A stretch of 64,000 nt of DNA from positions 1,792,751-1,856,750 of the forward strand of contig OX104122.1 of the NCBI GenBank assembly GCA_944474755.1, written 5' to 3'. Below the pieces are notes generated by a model. That model did not search any database, was not told the DNA's origin, and saw nothing but the letters and a program-made list of their open reading frames with translations. This stretch comes from Limnoperna fortunei. Taxonomy: Eukaryota > Mollusca > Bivalvia > Mytilida > Modiolidae. Each line of letters opens with the position of its first letter. Position 1 is the stretch's first letter. Positions 1 to 12,200 of this stretch are shown in pieces. The translations under genes were made by a program, and so were the position numbers.

Positions 1-472
1 CAGCTGTCAAGTAGAGGTTGACATTATAACCCATATATATATACCAGCTGTCAAGTAGAGGTTGACATTGGAACTTGTGTATATAACAGCTGTCAAGTAG
101 AGGTTGACATTATAACTTGTGTATATACCAGCTGTCAAGTAGAGGTTGACATTGTAACTTGTGTATATACCAGCTGTCAAGTAGAGGTTGACATTGTAAC
201 CCATATATATACCAGCTGTCAAGTAGAGGTTGACATTGGAACTTGTGTATATAACAGCTGTCAAGTAGAGGTTGACATTATAACCCATATATATATACCA
301 GCTGTCAAGTAGAGGTTGACATTATAACCCATATATATACCAGCTGTCAAGTAGAGGTTGACATTGTAACTTGTGTATATACCAGCTGTCAAGTAGAGGT
401 TGACATTGTAACTTGTGTATATAACAGCTGTCAAGTAGAGGTTGACATTGTAACTTGTGTATATAACAGCTG
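1..472. repeat. Minisatellite, 42-44-bp unit, about 11 copies
   Basis: Each unit begins CAGCTGTCAAGTAGAGGTTG and ends in one of two tails, CCCATATATATATAC or CTTGTGTATATA. Unit starts are seen at 1, 45, 87, 129 and 171, so the spacing is 44 or 42 bp. The array begins mid-run at the window edge and probably continues to the left. The two tail types are interspersed, which suggests local shuffling by unequal exchange. Open frames across it on the minus strand are by-products of the repeat. Confidence 0.95.
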
Positions 473-568
473 GTTTGTTTATAATCTGTAGGCTGGCGTT
501 TTGGACCTTACAAAATAAACTGTACCTATGTTTGTTTCTTGTTGATTTTAAGAAAGCCGTTGTGTAAC

Positions 569-1550
569 ATCCTGGTGATCCGTTTGGTGTGTCTATCCTG
601 CTGAACTGTTTGGTGTGTCTCTCCTGGTGAAATGTTTGGTGTGTCTATCCTGGTGAACTGTTTGGTGTGTCTATCCTGCTGAACTGTTTGGTGTGTCTAT
701 CCTGGTGAACCGTTTGGTGTGTCTATCCTCCTGAACTGTTTGGTGTGTCTATCCTGGTGAACTGTTTGGTGTGTCTATCCTAGTGAACTGTTTGGTGTGT
801 CTCTCCTGGTGAACTGTTTGGTGTGTCTATCCTGGTGAACTGTTTGGTGTGTCTATCCTGCTGAACTGTTTGGTGTGTCTATCCTGGTGAACCGTTTGGT
901 GTGTCTATCCTGCTGAACTGTTTGGTTTGTCTATCCTGGTGAACTGTTTGGTGTCTCTATCCTGGTGAACTGTTTGGTGTGTCTCTCCTGCTGAACTGTT
1001 TGGTGTGTCTATCCTGCTGAACTGTTTGGTGTGTCTATCCTGGTGAACCGTTTGGTGTGTCTCTCCTGCTGAACCGTTTGGTGTGCCTATCCTGGTGAAC
1101 CGTTTGGTGTGCCTATCATGCTGAAATGTTTGGTGTCCCTCTCCTGCCCATCTGTTTGCTGTGCCTCTTCTGTTGAACTGTTTGGTGTGCCTCTCCGGCT
1201 GAACTGTTTGGTGTGTCTCTCCGGCTGAACTGTTTGGTGTACCTCTCCTTCTGAACTGTTGTGTGTGCCTCTCCTTCTAAGTTTGGTGTGCCTCTCCTGT
1301 CGAACTGTTTGGTGTGCCACTCCTGCTGAACTGTTTGGTGTGCCTCTCCTACTGGACTGCTTGGTATGCCTATTCTGCTGAACTGTTTTGTGTGCATATC
1401 CTGCAGAACTGTTTGGTGAGCCTCTCCTGCTGAACTGTTGTGTGCCTCTCCTGCTTTACTGTTTGATGTGCCTATCCTGCTGAACTGTTTGGTGTGCCTC
1501 TCTTGCCGAATTGTTGTGTGTTCCATTTCCTGCTTAAAATGTTGTGCCTA
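569..1550. repeat. Minisatellite, 26-bp unit, about 37 copies
   Basis: The unit reads CTGAACTGTTTGGTGTGTCT followed by ATCCTG, with single-base variants (CTG/GTG start, CTATCC/CTCTCC). Homogeneity is highest at 570-1,080 and decays toward 1,550, where units lose bases, as expected at the edge of an array. The 26-bp period is not a multiple of three, so the minus-strand open frames at 1,087-1,526 rotate through all frames and are not genes. Confidence 0.95.
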
Positions 1551-2033
1551 AATAAATAAATGGTTCGCGTGGACGTGTATAGAGAGTTTATATAGAGACA
1601 CAAAATAAACACAAGAGATCGTATTGATAACGCGAAATTATTGAACTAGAGAGGAAACGCAGGTAAGTTTTTTTGTTAATCAATCAATCATAATAACTTT
1701 ATTTAAATCTCTCTTCATTGAAAATTTGCTTCGGTCAAAGCTTTTATACGTGAATGAAACTCAAAAGACTGCATTCAGTTCTTACTTCAAAAGTGATTCT
1801 GTTGTTAAAAACTGACACCGACTTTAAATTTCAGTACAATGCAATTAACATTTAAAATGGTTGACTGATCACAGTTTTGACATACATGTACATCATACAT
1901 GTCAAATCAAACTATGCTAGTGTGTCGTTTTGGTGCTTGGAATATCCGTGTAGACAACGCATATATGCTGACTTGTTATTTCTAATAGTTAAAACATACA
2001 GCTAAGGGAAAGACTTTAATTATATTTTCATCA
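1551..2033. other. AT-rich non-coding stretch
   Basis: No coding region, RNA gene or repeat was recognised between the 26-bp array and the SINE. It contains a short inverted stretch around CATACATGTACATCATACATG near 1,880, which is weak. Confidence 0.5.
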
Positions 2034-2768
2034 GGGGCCTCGGTGGCCGAGTGGTCAAGGTAGTTCGTCTATTATTTTATTTGATGTTTTTCAAAATGCA
2101 AGCAATGTTAATAATCTCAGTTATGAACAACTCATTTTAATAGGATACCTTCAAACAAATGATAATGTAAACCATTTGTATGTAAATGTTTTACTCAGTT
2201 TCGTAAGACTAAGCATCTTTAAAAGAAGACAATATTTCAGTATTTATGGAAAAATGTTAGATGTTAAAATGTTGTTTCTTTCATTGTTTAAGTCTCATGT
2301 AAAATATGCCAAACAATTTTATTGTCATATTAAAAAAAATCAAAATCTGTATCTCAAATATTTTGTTAATAATAATAGAACAATTGCTGAAGTTAATGGA
2401 GAGATTGTTTTCCATCTGCATTAAATGCATTATTGTCTTACTACTAATGAGTAATTATCTGCGATACTGTTTATATTTCTTTGAATGTATATATGTTTGA
2501 TCATTATAATAAAGATAAAAAAAAAAAAGGTAGTTCGTCTACTATTGATCACGTGGTCTGTCAACACTGAGATTGCGGGTTCGATTCTCACTGCAGGCAG
2601 GGTGTTCTCGACTCCAATCTTAACTGACAAGGATTGCCAGTTTTCCTACCGCAGGTCGGGTTTTTTTTCAGGTACTCCGGCTTCCTCCCCCAATAAAAAC
2701 TGGACGCCATGATATAGCTGAAAAATTGCTGAAAGTGGGTTAAACACCATCAAACAAACAAACAAACA
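2034..2768 (+). mobile_element. tRNA-derived SINE, split by a LINE insertion
   Basis: The head (2,034-2,071) reads GGCCTCGGTGGCCGAGTGGT, a Ser/Leu-tRNA-like A box for RNA polymerase III. The body resumes at 2,542 with a B-box-like GGTTCGATTC at 2,578, then the tail common to all SINE copies in this window (ACTCCGGCTTCCTCCCCCAA, GATATAGCTGAAAAATTGCTG) and ends in CAAACAAACAAACA. Without the insert it would be about 265 bp. Other copies or fragments are at 5,895, 27,500 (minus), 31,363, 54,690 (minus) and 58,150 (minus). It is not a functional tRNA gene: no acceptor stem can be closed. Confidence 0.85.
2072..2526 (+). mobile_element. 5'-truncated LINE insertion (ORF2 C-terminus, poly-A tail)
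   Basis: The insert is flanked by a perfect 15-bp target-site duplication, AAGGTAGTTCGTCTA, at 2,057-2,071 and 2,527-2,541, and ends in a poly-A run, the signature of target-primed reverse transcription. It is open in one frame from the left border to the TAA at 2,422-2,424. The peptide is rich in hydrophobic and basic residues (for example VLLSFVRLSIFKRRQ, then YCHIKKNQNLYLKYF) and resembles the extreme C-terminus of L1/Tx1-like ORF2 proteins. The reverse transcriptase domain itself is missing, so this is dead on arrival. The L1/Tx1 assignment is an inference from the C-terminal pattern. Confidence 0.75.
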
Positions 2769-3062
2769 TATTTTCATCATTTTGTTTCTGAACTACAGTG
2801 ATAATACACAGTTACCATGCTGTAGTTTGTTCTTTAGCGAAATTAAAACATGGGTTATTTTGGTTGCATAAGGTTTAACGCCCCTTTAAGTATTTCTTCA
2901 GCTACGTATATCGTGACCTCGGGATTTTTTATTTGGGAGCATACCGTTCTGATTCGTTATACCCGATGAAATACCCAATCTTCGGTAAGAAATATGAGGA
3001 GCTCACATTAGAAACAGCTGTAAATCTACAGTAGAACTACCTATATAACTTGTTTACCTGGT
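2769..3062. other. Unassigned spacer between SINE and 86-bp satellite
   Basis: AT-rich single-copy-looking sequence. Nothing recognisable was found in it. Confidence 0.4.
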
Positions 3063-5735
3063 TTGGACTGTTGGAGACAAAGTACCAGTAGCTACTACTT
3101 AAACACTGGTGGGAAGGAACCTAGACGTTAAGTTAGTCGTTGGTCTGGACTGTTGGAGACAAAGTACCAGTAGTTACTACTTAAACACTGGTGGGAAGGA
3201 ACCTAGACGTTAAGGTAGTTAGTCATTGGTTGGACTGTTGGAGACAAAGTACCAGTAGTTACTACTTAATGACTGGTGGGAAGGAGACTAGACGTTAAGG
3301 TAGTTAGTCATTGGTCTGGACTGTTGGAGACAAAGTACCAGTAGTTACTACTTAAACACTGGTGGGAAGGAGACTAGACGTTAAGGTAGTTAGTCACTGG
3401 TCTGGACTGTTGGAGACAAAGTACCAGTAGTTACTACTTAAACACTGGTGGTAAGGAACCTAGACGTTAAGGTAGTTAGTCACTGGTCTGGACTGTTGGA
3501 GTAGTACCAGTAGTTACTACTTAAACACTGGTGGGAAGGAGACTAGACGTTAAGGTAGTTAGTCACTGGTCTGGACTGTTGGAGACAAAGTACCAGTAGT
3601 TACTACTTAAACACTGGTGGTAAGGAACCTAGACGTTAAGGTAGTTAGTCACTGGTCTGGACTGTTGGAGACAAAGTACCAGTAGTTACTACTTAAACAC
3701 TGGTGGGAAGGAGACTAGACGTTAAGGTAGTTAGTCACTGGTCTGGACTGTTGGACAAAGTACCAGTAGTTACTACTTAAACACTGGTGGTAAGGAACCT
3801 AGACGTTAAGGTAGTTAGTCACTGGTCTGGACTGTTGGAGTAGTACCAGTAGTTACTACTTAAACACTGGTGAGAAGGAACCTAGACGTTAAGGTAGTTA
3901 GTCACTGGTCTGGACTGTTGGAGACAAAGTACCAGTAGTTACTACTTAAACACTGGTGGGAAGGAGACTAGACGTTAAGGTAGTTAGTCACTGGTCTGGA
4001 CTGTTGGAGACAAAGTACCAGTAGTTACTACTTAAACACTGGTGGTAAGGAACCTAGACGTTAAGGTAGTTAGTCACTGGTCTGGACTGTTGGAGTAGTA
4101 CCAGTAGTTACTACTTAAACACTGGTGGGAAGGAACCTAGACGTTAAGGTAGTTAGTCACTGGTCTGGACTGTTGGAGACAAAGTACCAGTAGTTACTAC
4201 TTAAACACTGGTGGGAAGGAACCGAGACATTAAGGTAGTTAGTCACTGGTCTGGACTGTTGGAGACAAAGTACCAGTAGTTACTACTTAAACACTGGTGG
4301 GAAGGAACCTAGACATTAAGGTAGTTAGTCACTGGTCTGGACTGTTGGAGACAAAGTACCAGTAGTTACTACTTAAACACTGGTTGGAAGGAGCCTAGAC
4401 TTTAAGGTAGTTAGTCACTGGTCTGGACTGTTGGAGACAAAGTACCAGTAGTTACTACTTAAACACTGGTGGTAAGGAACCTAGACGTTAAGGTAGTTAG
4501 TCACTGGTCTGGACTGTTGGAGTAGTACCAGTAGTTACTACTTAAACACTGGTGGGAAGGAACCTAGACGTTAAGGTAGTTAGTCACTGGTCTGGACTGT
4601 TGGAGACAAAGTACCAGTAGTTACTACTTAAACACTGGTGGGAAGGAGACTAGACGTTAAGGTAGTTAGTCACTGGTCTGGACTGTTGGAGTAGTACCAG
4701 TAGTTACTACTTAAACACTGGTGGGAAGGAACCTAGACGTTAAGGTAGTTAGTCACTGGTCTGGACTGTTGGAGACAAAGTACCAGTAGTTACTACTTAA
4801 ACACTGGTGGGAAGGAGACTAGACGTTAAGGTAGTTAGTCACTGGTCTGGACTGTTGGAGACAAAATACCAGTAGCTACTACTTAAACACTGGTCGGAAG
4901 GAGACTAGACGTTAAGGTAGTTAGTCGTTGGTCTGGACTGTTGGAGACAAAGTACCAGTAGTTACTACTTAAACACTGGTGGGAAGGAACCTAGACATTA
5001 AGGTAGTTAGTCACTGGTCTGGACTGTTGGAGACAAAGTACCAGTAGTTACTACTTAAACACTGGTGGGAAGGAACCTAGACATTAAGGTAGTTAGTCAC
5101 TGGTCTGGACTGTTGGAGACAAAGTACCAGTAGCTACTACTTAAACACTGGTGGGAAGGAACCTAGACATTAAGGTAATTAGTCACTGGTCTGGACTGTT
5201 GGAGACAAAGTACCAGTAGTTACTACTTAAACACTGGTCGGAAGGAGACTAGACGTTAAGGTAGTTAGTCATTGGTCTGGACTATTGGAGACAAAGTACC
5301 AGTAGTTACTACTTAAACACTGGTGGGAAGGAGACTAGACGTTAAGGTAGTTAGTCACTGGTCTGGACTGTTGGAGACAAAGTACCAGTAGCTACTACTT
5401 AAACACTGGTGGGAAGGAGCCTAGACGTTAAGGTAGTTAGTCATTGGTCTGGACTGTTGGAGACAAAGTACCAGTAGTTACTACTTAAACACTGGTGGTA
5501 AGGAACCTAGACATTAAGGTAGTCATTGGTCTGGACTGTTGGAGACAAAGTACCAGTAGTTACTACTTAAACACTGGTGGGAAGGAGCCTAGACATTAAG
5601 GTAGTCATTGGTCTGGACTGTTGGAGACAAAGTACCAGTAGCTACTACTTAAACACTGGTAGGAAGGAGCCTAGACGTTAAGGGAGTTAGTCATTGGTCT
5701 GGACTGTTGGAGACAAAGTACCAGTAGTTAGTCAT
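3063..5735. repeat. Satellite, 86-bp unit, about 31 copies
   Basis: Units start TCTGGACTGTTGGAGACAAA and contain CCAGTAGTTACTACTTAAAC followed by ACTGGT and GACGTTAAGGTAGTTAGTCA. Starts at 3,144, 3,230, 3,315 and 3,401 give a period near 86 bp. A subset replaces GAGACAAAGTACC by the shorter GAGTAGTACC, and these short units recur at regular intervals (3,500, 3,838, 4,093, 4,520, 4,690), hinting at a higher-order block. Each unit holds inverted repeats ACCAGT...ACTGGT and GTAGT-T-ACTAC. Confidence 0.95.
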
Positions 5736-5894
5736 CTACTATTTCGTGGGCCTATCTAGACTAGTTACAATGTGGATTCACAAAATAACTAGGGGGTCCG
5801 AGGGCAAGCCCCATAGAACATATTGAAAACAGTGGTGCATTTTGGAGAGTTCCAAGGTGCTTTATTTAGTACTGAAAATGGACAGTTTATTGAT

Positions 5895-6035
5895 TGCAAG
5901 GCAGATTGTGCTTGACTCCAAAAAGGATTGCCAGTTTTCTTGCCGGACGTCTTAACTGGATACTCCTGCTTCATCACCCAACGACAACTGGACGGCAAGA
6001 TGTGGCTGAACAATGGCTGAACGCCACGGTAAGGA
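5895..6035 (+). mobile_element. Degraded SINE body
   Basis: The stretch reads GGATTGCCAGTTTTCTTGCC, then TACTCCTGCTTCATCACCCA, ACTGGACGGCAAGATGTGGC and TGAACAATGGCTGAACGCCA, matching in order the second half of the SINE at 2,542-2,768 with many substitutions. The head and A-box are not recognisable. Confidence 0.6.
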
Positions 6036-7379
6036 TGTTCGCTGGTATTACTCATAATAAATAGGATGCTCCCTTTCTAACATTTTTGTATGTAGTATAC
6101 ATATATATTCAAAAATATACAAAAAAAATCATAGGTTCGTGTGCTTGTTTTTTCGGTAGGGTCAGATTTCTTACATGTGTAATCATCAATGATCACAAAA
6201 TCTGGAGATGAGCATCATACCATAAAAGCAATAAAAAATCTCTTTCAGTTGGTATTTCAATTTAATCTCAATAATAAAAATTAGATAACATATATAGTTT
6301 GCATTTTCATAAAGAAAAATATAATATTGTACATCTCAACTTCAAAACAAAACTCACAAACAAAACGCTAGCGGCCATTTTACCCATAATGTTTTTAACT
6401 TACTAGTGTACGTAACTAAAATAACGAGTAGAATTAATCACATGAGAGTTTTATTTCGAATACAATTAAACAATTAGACAATTCACGAAAACATATCTTG
6501 ACCACCAATTTGTTAAAAAAAATATTTATTAGTGGATATAAATAGTCGGATAAACGTCATTGGAAAAATCCGTAGCTCTATGGTCCGCAAAAATCAAAAT
6601 AGTCAAAGGACCCCAAGAGCTACGGTTCCGCAACTACGTGAGGGTGAGATTGACAATGTCACTCTACTGTAGAATTCTAGTCGTACAAACAATTTATAAT
6701 ATAAAATGTCATTAAAGATACGCGCGTTTCGTCAAGACTTTTTAGTGGCGAATCCAAATTATTCTTTTATTATCAACATTCCAAAACGTCCTACCAAATC
6801 CTCTAAGGCTATTTCTACGTCTTGAAAATAGAAAAAACCTTAGAATTATTTGATGTGTTGTAAAAAAGGACGGATGGGGGTAATTTTGGATTATAATGGT
6901 TTTATTTTGTATTGAATTTTTTAACCATTCTGTTCACGTTATTTACATTAGCAACGACGTCTACATTTGTCATTTCATGACGTAGTCAGAGAAAAAAGTA
7001 ATTTGGGCATGACGTAATTCTTAATTGAAAAATCAGGCCTCAAACCAAAAAGGATCACATGTTGATTGCTGCGTTTTTCTCATCCACATAGGTTAGGAAG
7101 CGTGAAAATTGGTTTAAAATTTGAGAAAAAGTCATAATCTACAGTAGACAGAGCATACGAATTTGGCAAAGTGTTAAAGATATTGAAAATCTAATTTGGT
7201 ATAAAGTCCAAAGTAAGCACGGCATTTCTATTTTGTAAGGTGTTCATCATGCAACTACCCTGATGATAAACTTCAAGCGACAAACTAATATATGTAACAA
7301 ATTATGTTCTTATTTATATCTAGTTACGTGTTAAGTTGTTTTTATTTTGTTAAAATCAAAAACAAGTAAATTTCTACAC
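6036..7379. other. AT-rich non-coding region
   Basis: No coding potential was seen. It holds a small perfect inverted repeat, CCGTAGCTCT (6,570-6,579) against AGAGCTACGG (6,616-6,625), with inner GGTCC/GGACC, which may be a remnant of a short inverted-repeat element. A loosely similar CGGTTCCGCA-type motif occurs in reverse orientation near 28,780. Confidence 0.5.
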
Positions 7380-7456
7380 AAGATATTACGTAATTGTAAG
7401 ACGTATTACGTCACTCCGTCACAAGATATATCGTAATTGTAAGACGTATTACGTGT
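7380..7456. repeat. Two-copy direct repeat with ACGTAAT/TTACGT motifs
   Basis: The segment TAATTGTAAGACGTATTACG at about 7,391 recurs, with a one-base difference at its start, at about 7,434. The copies are about 43 bp apart and separated by TCACTCCGTCAC. Each copy ends in ATTACGT, and the first reads ATTACGTCA, a CREB/ATF-like half-site. No gene is visible next to it, so a regulatory role is only possible, not supported. Confidence 0.5.
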
Positions 7457-7905
7457 TAAAAAGATTACATAAATCGCTAAATATTTCATGCTTGTTTAAC
7501 GTTGATGTGTTCTAACAACCTGTGTGTCATTATATTATGTGCACATCACATTTAGACGAGACAGATTACATTTGTAAATATATTTAACAATATAAAATGA
7601 TAATTACAAATTACATGATTTTTGGGATCAATGTAAAGAATTAAAACATTGTAAAATCATGTACAAATTGCGACCTTCTTTAGGAAGCATCTAGCTGTCA
7701 TTGTCAGTCAAGGTTAGAATCCACCACATATTGCCACCTTCAGACAGGCTGTCATTGTCAGTCAAGGTTAGAATCCACCACACATTGCCACCGTCAGACT
7801 GGCTGTCATTGACAGTCAAGGTTAGAATCCACCACAAATTGCAACCGTCAGACTGGCCGTCATAGACAGTCAAGGTTAGAATCCACCACAAATTTGCACC
7901 GTCAG

Positions 7906-8294
7906 GAGAGGGTGGACTATGTAGTGGGATACAGGGAGAGAAGGAGAGGGAGAAAGGAAGAAAGGGGAGGGAGAAAGGAGCAAAGGGGAGGGAGAAAGGA
8001 GCAACGGGGAGGGAGAATGGAGCGACGGAGAGGGAGAAAGGAAAAAGTAAGAGAGAAAGTGAGAACTAGTAAAAATTTACCCTTAAATGTGTATCTGAAA
8101 ATCATTTCATAAGTGCCAATTCATTGATTAAATTGATAGAGACTAAAATTATTTACATAAATCTCCAGTAAAGAGATAAATTTCATCCAAAATGAACAGA
8201 GTTTTTTACTATGCTACTATGCAGTAAGTTTTTTTTGTTATATAAATCATATTTCTCTCCACTCTATATTTTGTCATCAATTCACCAGGTGTAT
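7906..8294. repeat. Purine-rich spacer in the 54-bp satellite, copy 1
   Basis: Non-satellite spacer interrupting the array. It starts with GAGAGGGTGGACTATGTAGT, then a strand-asymmetric purine tract of roughly 125 bases (about 7,930-8,055) of AGGGAGAAAGGAGCAA-type repeats, then AT-rich DNA ending ACCAGGTGTAT. Short overlapping open frames on both strands in it are low-complexity artefacts. Copies 2 and 3 differ from it by a few bases and are almost identical to each other. Confidence 0.9.
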
Positions 8295-9214
8295 GTCAGA
8301 CTGGCTGTCATTGACAGTATAGGTTAGAATCCACCACATATTGCCACCGTCAGACAGGCTGTCGTTGACTTCAAGGTTAGAATTCATCAAATATTGCCAC
8401 CGTCATACTGGCTGTCATTTACAGTCAAGGCTAGAATCCCCTACTCATTGCCACCGTCACACTGGCTGTCATTTACAGTCAAGGTTAGTATCCACCAAAC
8501 AATGCGACCGTCAGACTGGCTGTCATTGTCAATCAAGGTGAGAATCCACTACATTTTGCAACCGTCAGACTGGCTGTCATTGACAGTCGAGGTTAGAATC
8601 TACCACACATTGCCACCGTCAGACTGGCTGTCATTGACAATCAAGGTTAGAATCTACCACACATTGCCACCGTCAGACTGGCTGTCATTTACAGTCAAGG
8701 TTAGAATCTACCACACATTGCAACCGTCAGACTGGCTGTCATTGACAGTCAGTGTTATAATCCTCCACACATTGTCACCTTCAGACTGACTGTCATTGAC
8801 AGTCAAGGTTAGAATCTACCACACATTGTCACCGTCAGATTGGCTGTCGTGGACCGTCCAGGTTAGAATCTACCACACATTGCCACCGTCAGACTGGCTG
8901 TCATTGTCAATCAAGGTTAGAATCCACTACATTTTGCAACCGTCAGACTGGCTGTCATTGACAGTCAAGGTTAGAATCTACCACACATTGCCACCGTCAG
9001 ACTGGCTGTCATTGACAATCAAGGTTAGAATCTACCACACATTGCCACCGTCAGACTGGCTGTCATTGACAGTCAAGGTTAGAATCCACCACACATTGCA
9101 ACCGTCAAACTGGCTGTCATTGACAGTCAAGGTTAGAATCTACCACACATTGCCACCGTCAGACTGGCTGTCATTTACAGTCAAGGTTAGAATCTACCAC
9201 ACATTGCAACCGTC

Positions 9215-12200
9215 AGACTGGCTGTCATTGACAGTCAGTGTTATAATCCTCCACACATTGTCACCTTCAGACTGACTGTCATTGAGGGTCAAGGGTAGAA
9301 TCTACCACACATTGTCACCGTCAGATTGGCTGTCGTGGACAGTCAAGGTTAGAATCTACCACACATTGCCACCGTCAGACTGGCTGTCATTGTCAATCAA
9401 GGTTAGAATCCACTACATTTTGCAACCGTCAGACTGGCTGTCATTGACAGTCAAGGTTAGAATCTACCACACATTGCCACCGTCAGACTGGCTGTCATTG
9501 ACAATCTAGGTTAGAATCTACCACACATTGCCACCGTCAGACTGGCTGTCATTGACAGTCAAGGTTAGAATCCACCACACATTGCAACCGTCAGACTGGC
9601 TGTCATTGACAGTCAAGGTTAGAATCTACCACACATTGCCCCCGTCAGACTGGCTGTCATTGACAGTCAAGGTTAGAATCTACCACACATTGTCAATGTC
9701 ACACTCGTTGTCATTGTCAGTCAAGGTTAGAATCCACCACATATTGCCACCTTCAGACAGGCTGTCATTGTCAGTCAAGGTTAGAATCCACCACACATTG
9801 CCACCGTCAGACTGGCTGTCATTGACAGTCAAGGTTAGAATCCACCACAAATTGCAACCGTCAGACTGGCCGTCATAGACAGTCAAGGTTAGAATCCACC
9901 ACAAAGTTGCACCGTCAGGAGAGGGTGGACTATGTAGTGGGATACAGGGAGAGAAGGAGAGGGAGAAAGGAAGAAAGGGGAGGGAGAAAGGAGCAAAGGG
10001 GAGGGAGAAAGGAGCAACGGGGAGGGAGAATGGAGCGACGGAGAGGGAGAAAGGAAAAGGTAAGAAAGAAAGTGAGAACTAGTAAAAATTTACCCTTAAA
10101 TGTGTATCTGAAAATCATTTCATAAGTGTCAATTCATTGATTAAATTGATAGAGACTAAAATTATTTACATAAATCTCCAGTAAAGAGATAAATTTCATC
10201 CACAATGAACAGAGTTTTTTACTATGCTACTATGCAGTAAGTTTTTTTTGTTATATAAATCATATTTCTCTCCACTCTATATTTTGTCATAAATTCAACA
10301 GGTGTATGTCAGACTGGCTGTCATTGACAGTATAGGTTAGTATCCACCACATATTGCCACCGTCAGACAGGCTGTCGTTGACTTCAAGGTTAGAATTCAT
10401 CACATATTGCCACCGTCATACTGGCTGTCATTTACAGTCAAGGCTAGAATCCCCTACTCATTGCCACCGTCACACTGGCTGTCATTTACAGTCAAGGTTA
10501 GTATCCACCAAACAATGCCACCGTCAGACTGGCTGTCATTGTCAATCAAGGTTAGAATCCACTACATTTTGCAACCGTCAGACTGGCTGTCATTGACAGT
10601 CAAGGTTAGAATCTACCACACATTGCCACCGTCAGACTGGCTGTCATTGACAATCAAGGTTAGAATCTACCACACATTGCCACCGTCAGACTGGCTGTCA
10701 TTTACAGTCAAGGTTAGAATCTACCACACATTGCAACCGTCAGACTGGCTGTCATTGACAGTCAGTGTTATAATCCTCCACACATTGTCACCTTCAGACT
10801 GACTGTCATTGACAGTCAAGGTTAGAATCTACCGCACATTGTCACCGTCAGATTGGCTGTCGTGGACCGTCCAGGTTAGAATCTACCACACATTGCCACC
10901 GTCAGACTTGCTGTCATTGTCAATCAAGGTTAGAATCCACTACATTTTGCAACCGTCAGACTGGCTGTCATTGACAGTCAAGGTTAGAATCTACCACACA
11001 TTGCCACCGTCAGACTGGCTGTCATTGACAATCAAGGTTAGAATCTACCACACATTACCACCGTCAGACTGGCTGTCATTGACAGTCAAGGTTAGAATCC
11101 ACCACACATTGCAACCATCAGACTGGCTGTCATTGACAGTCAAGGTTAGAATCTACCACACATTGCCACCGTCAGACTGGCTGTCATTTACAGTCAAGGT
11201 TAGAATCTGCCACACATTGCAACCGTCAGACTGGCTGTCATTGACAGTCAGTGTTATAATCCTCCACACATTGTCACCTTCAGACTGACTGTCATTGACA
11301 GTCAAGGTTAGAATCTGCCACACATTGCAACCGTCATACTGGCTGTCTTTGACAGTCAGTGTTATAATCCTCCACACATTGTCACCTTCAGACTGACTGT
11401 CATTGACAGTCAAGGTTAGAATCCACATTGTCACCGTCAGATTGGCTGTCGTGGACAGTCAAGGTTAGAATCCACCACACATTGCCACCGTCAGACTGGC
11501 TGTCATTGACAATCAAGGTTAGAATCTACCACACATTGCCACCGTCAGACTGGCTGTCATTGACAGTCAGTGTTATAATCCTCCACACATTGTCACCTTC
11601 AGACTGGCTGTCATTGACAGTCAAGGTTAGAATCCATCACACATTGCTACCGTCAGACTGGCTGTCATTGACAGTCAGTGTTATAATCCTCCACACATTG
11701 TCACCTTCAGACTGACTGTCATTGACAGTCAAGGTTAGAATCCACATTGTCACCGTCAGATTGGCTGTCGTGGACAGTCAAGGTTAGAATCTACCACACA
11801 TTGCCACCGTCAGACTGGCTGTCATTGACAATCAAGGTTAGAATCTACCACACATTGCCACCGTCAGACTGGCTGTCATTGACAGTCAAGGTTAGAATCT
11901 ACCATACATTGCCACCGTCAGACTGGCTGTCATTGTCAATCAAGGTTAGAATCCACTACATTTTGCAACCGTCGGACTGGCTGTCATTGACAGTCAAGGT
12001 TAGAATCTACCACACATTGCCACCGTCAGACTGGCTGTCATTGACAATCAAGGTTAGAATCTACCACACATTGCCACCGTCAGATTGGCTGTCGTGGACA
12101 GTCAAGGTTAGAATCTACCACACATTGCCACCGTCAGACTGGCCGTCATTGTCAATCAAGGTTAGAATCCACTACATTTTGCAACCGTCAGACTGGCTGT

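Noticed and set aside
1..472. CRISPR-like regular repeats here and in the other arrays
   Set aside because: The units abut directly or vary as whole units; there are no unique spacers, no Cas genes, and the context is animal nuclear DNA.
1087..1526. Two minus-strand frames rich in HTKQFSRRGTP
   Set aside because: They are translations of a 26-bp minisatellite whose frame rotates from unit to unit.
2034..2071. Possible functional tRNA gene
   Set aside because: Only A- and B-box-like segments of a SINE are present, separated by a LINE; no cloverleaf can be completed.
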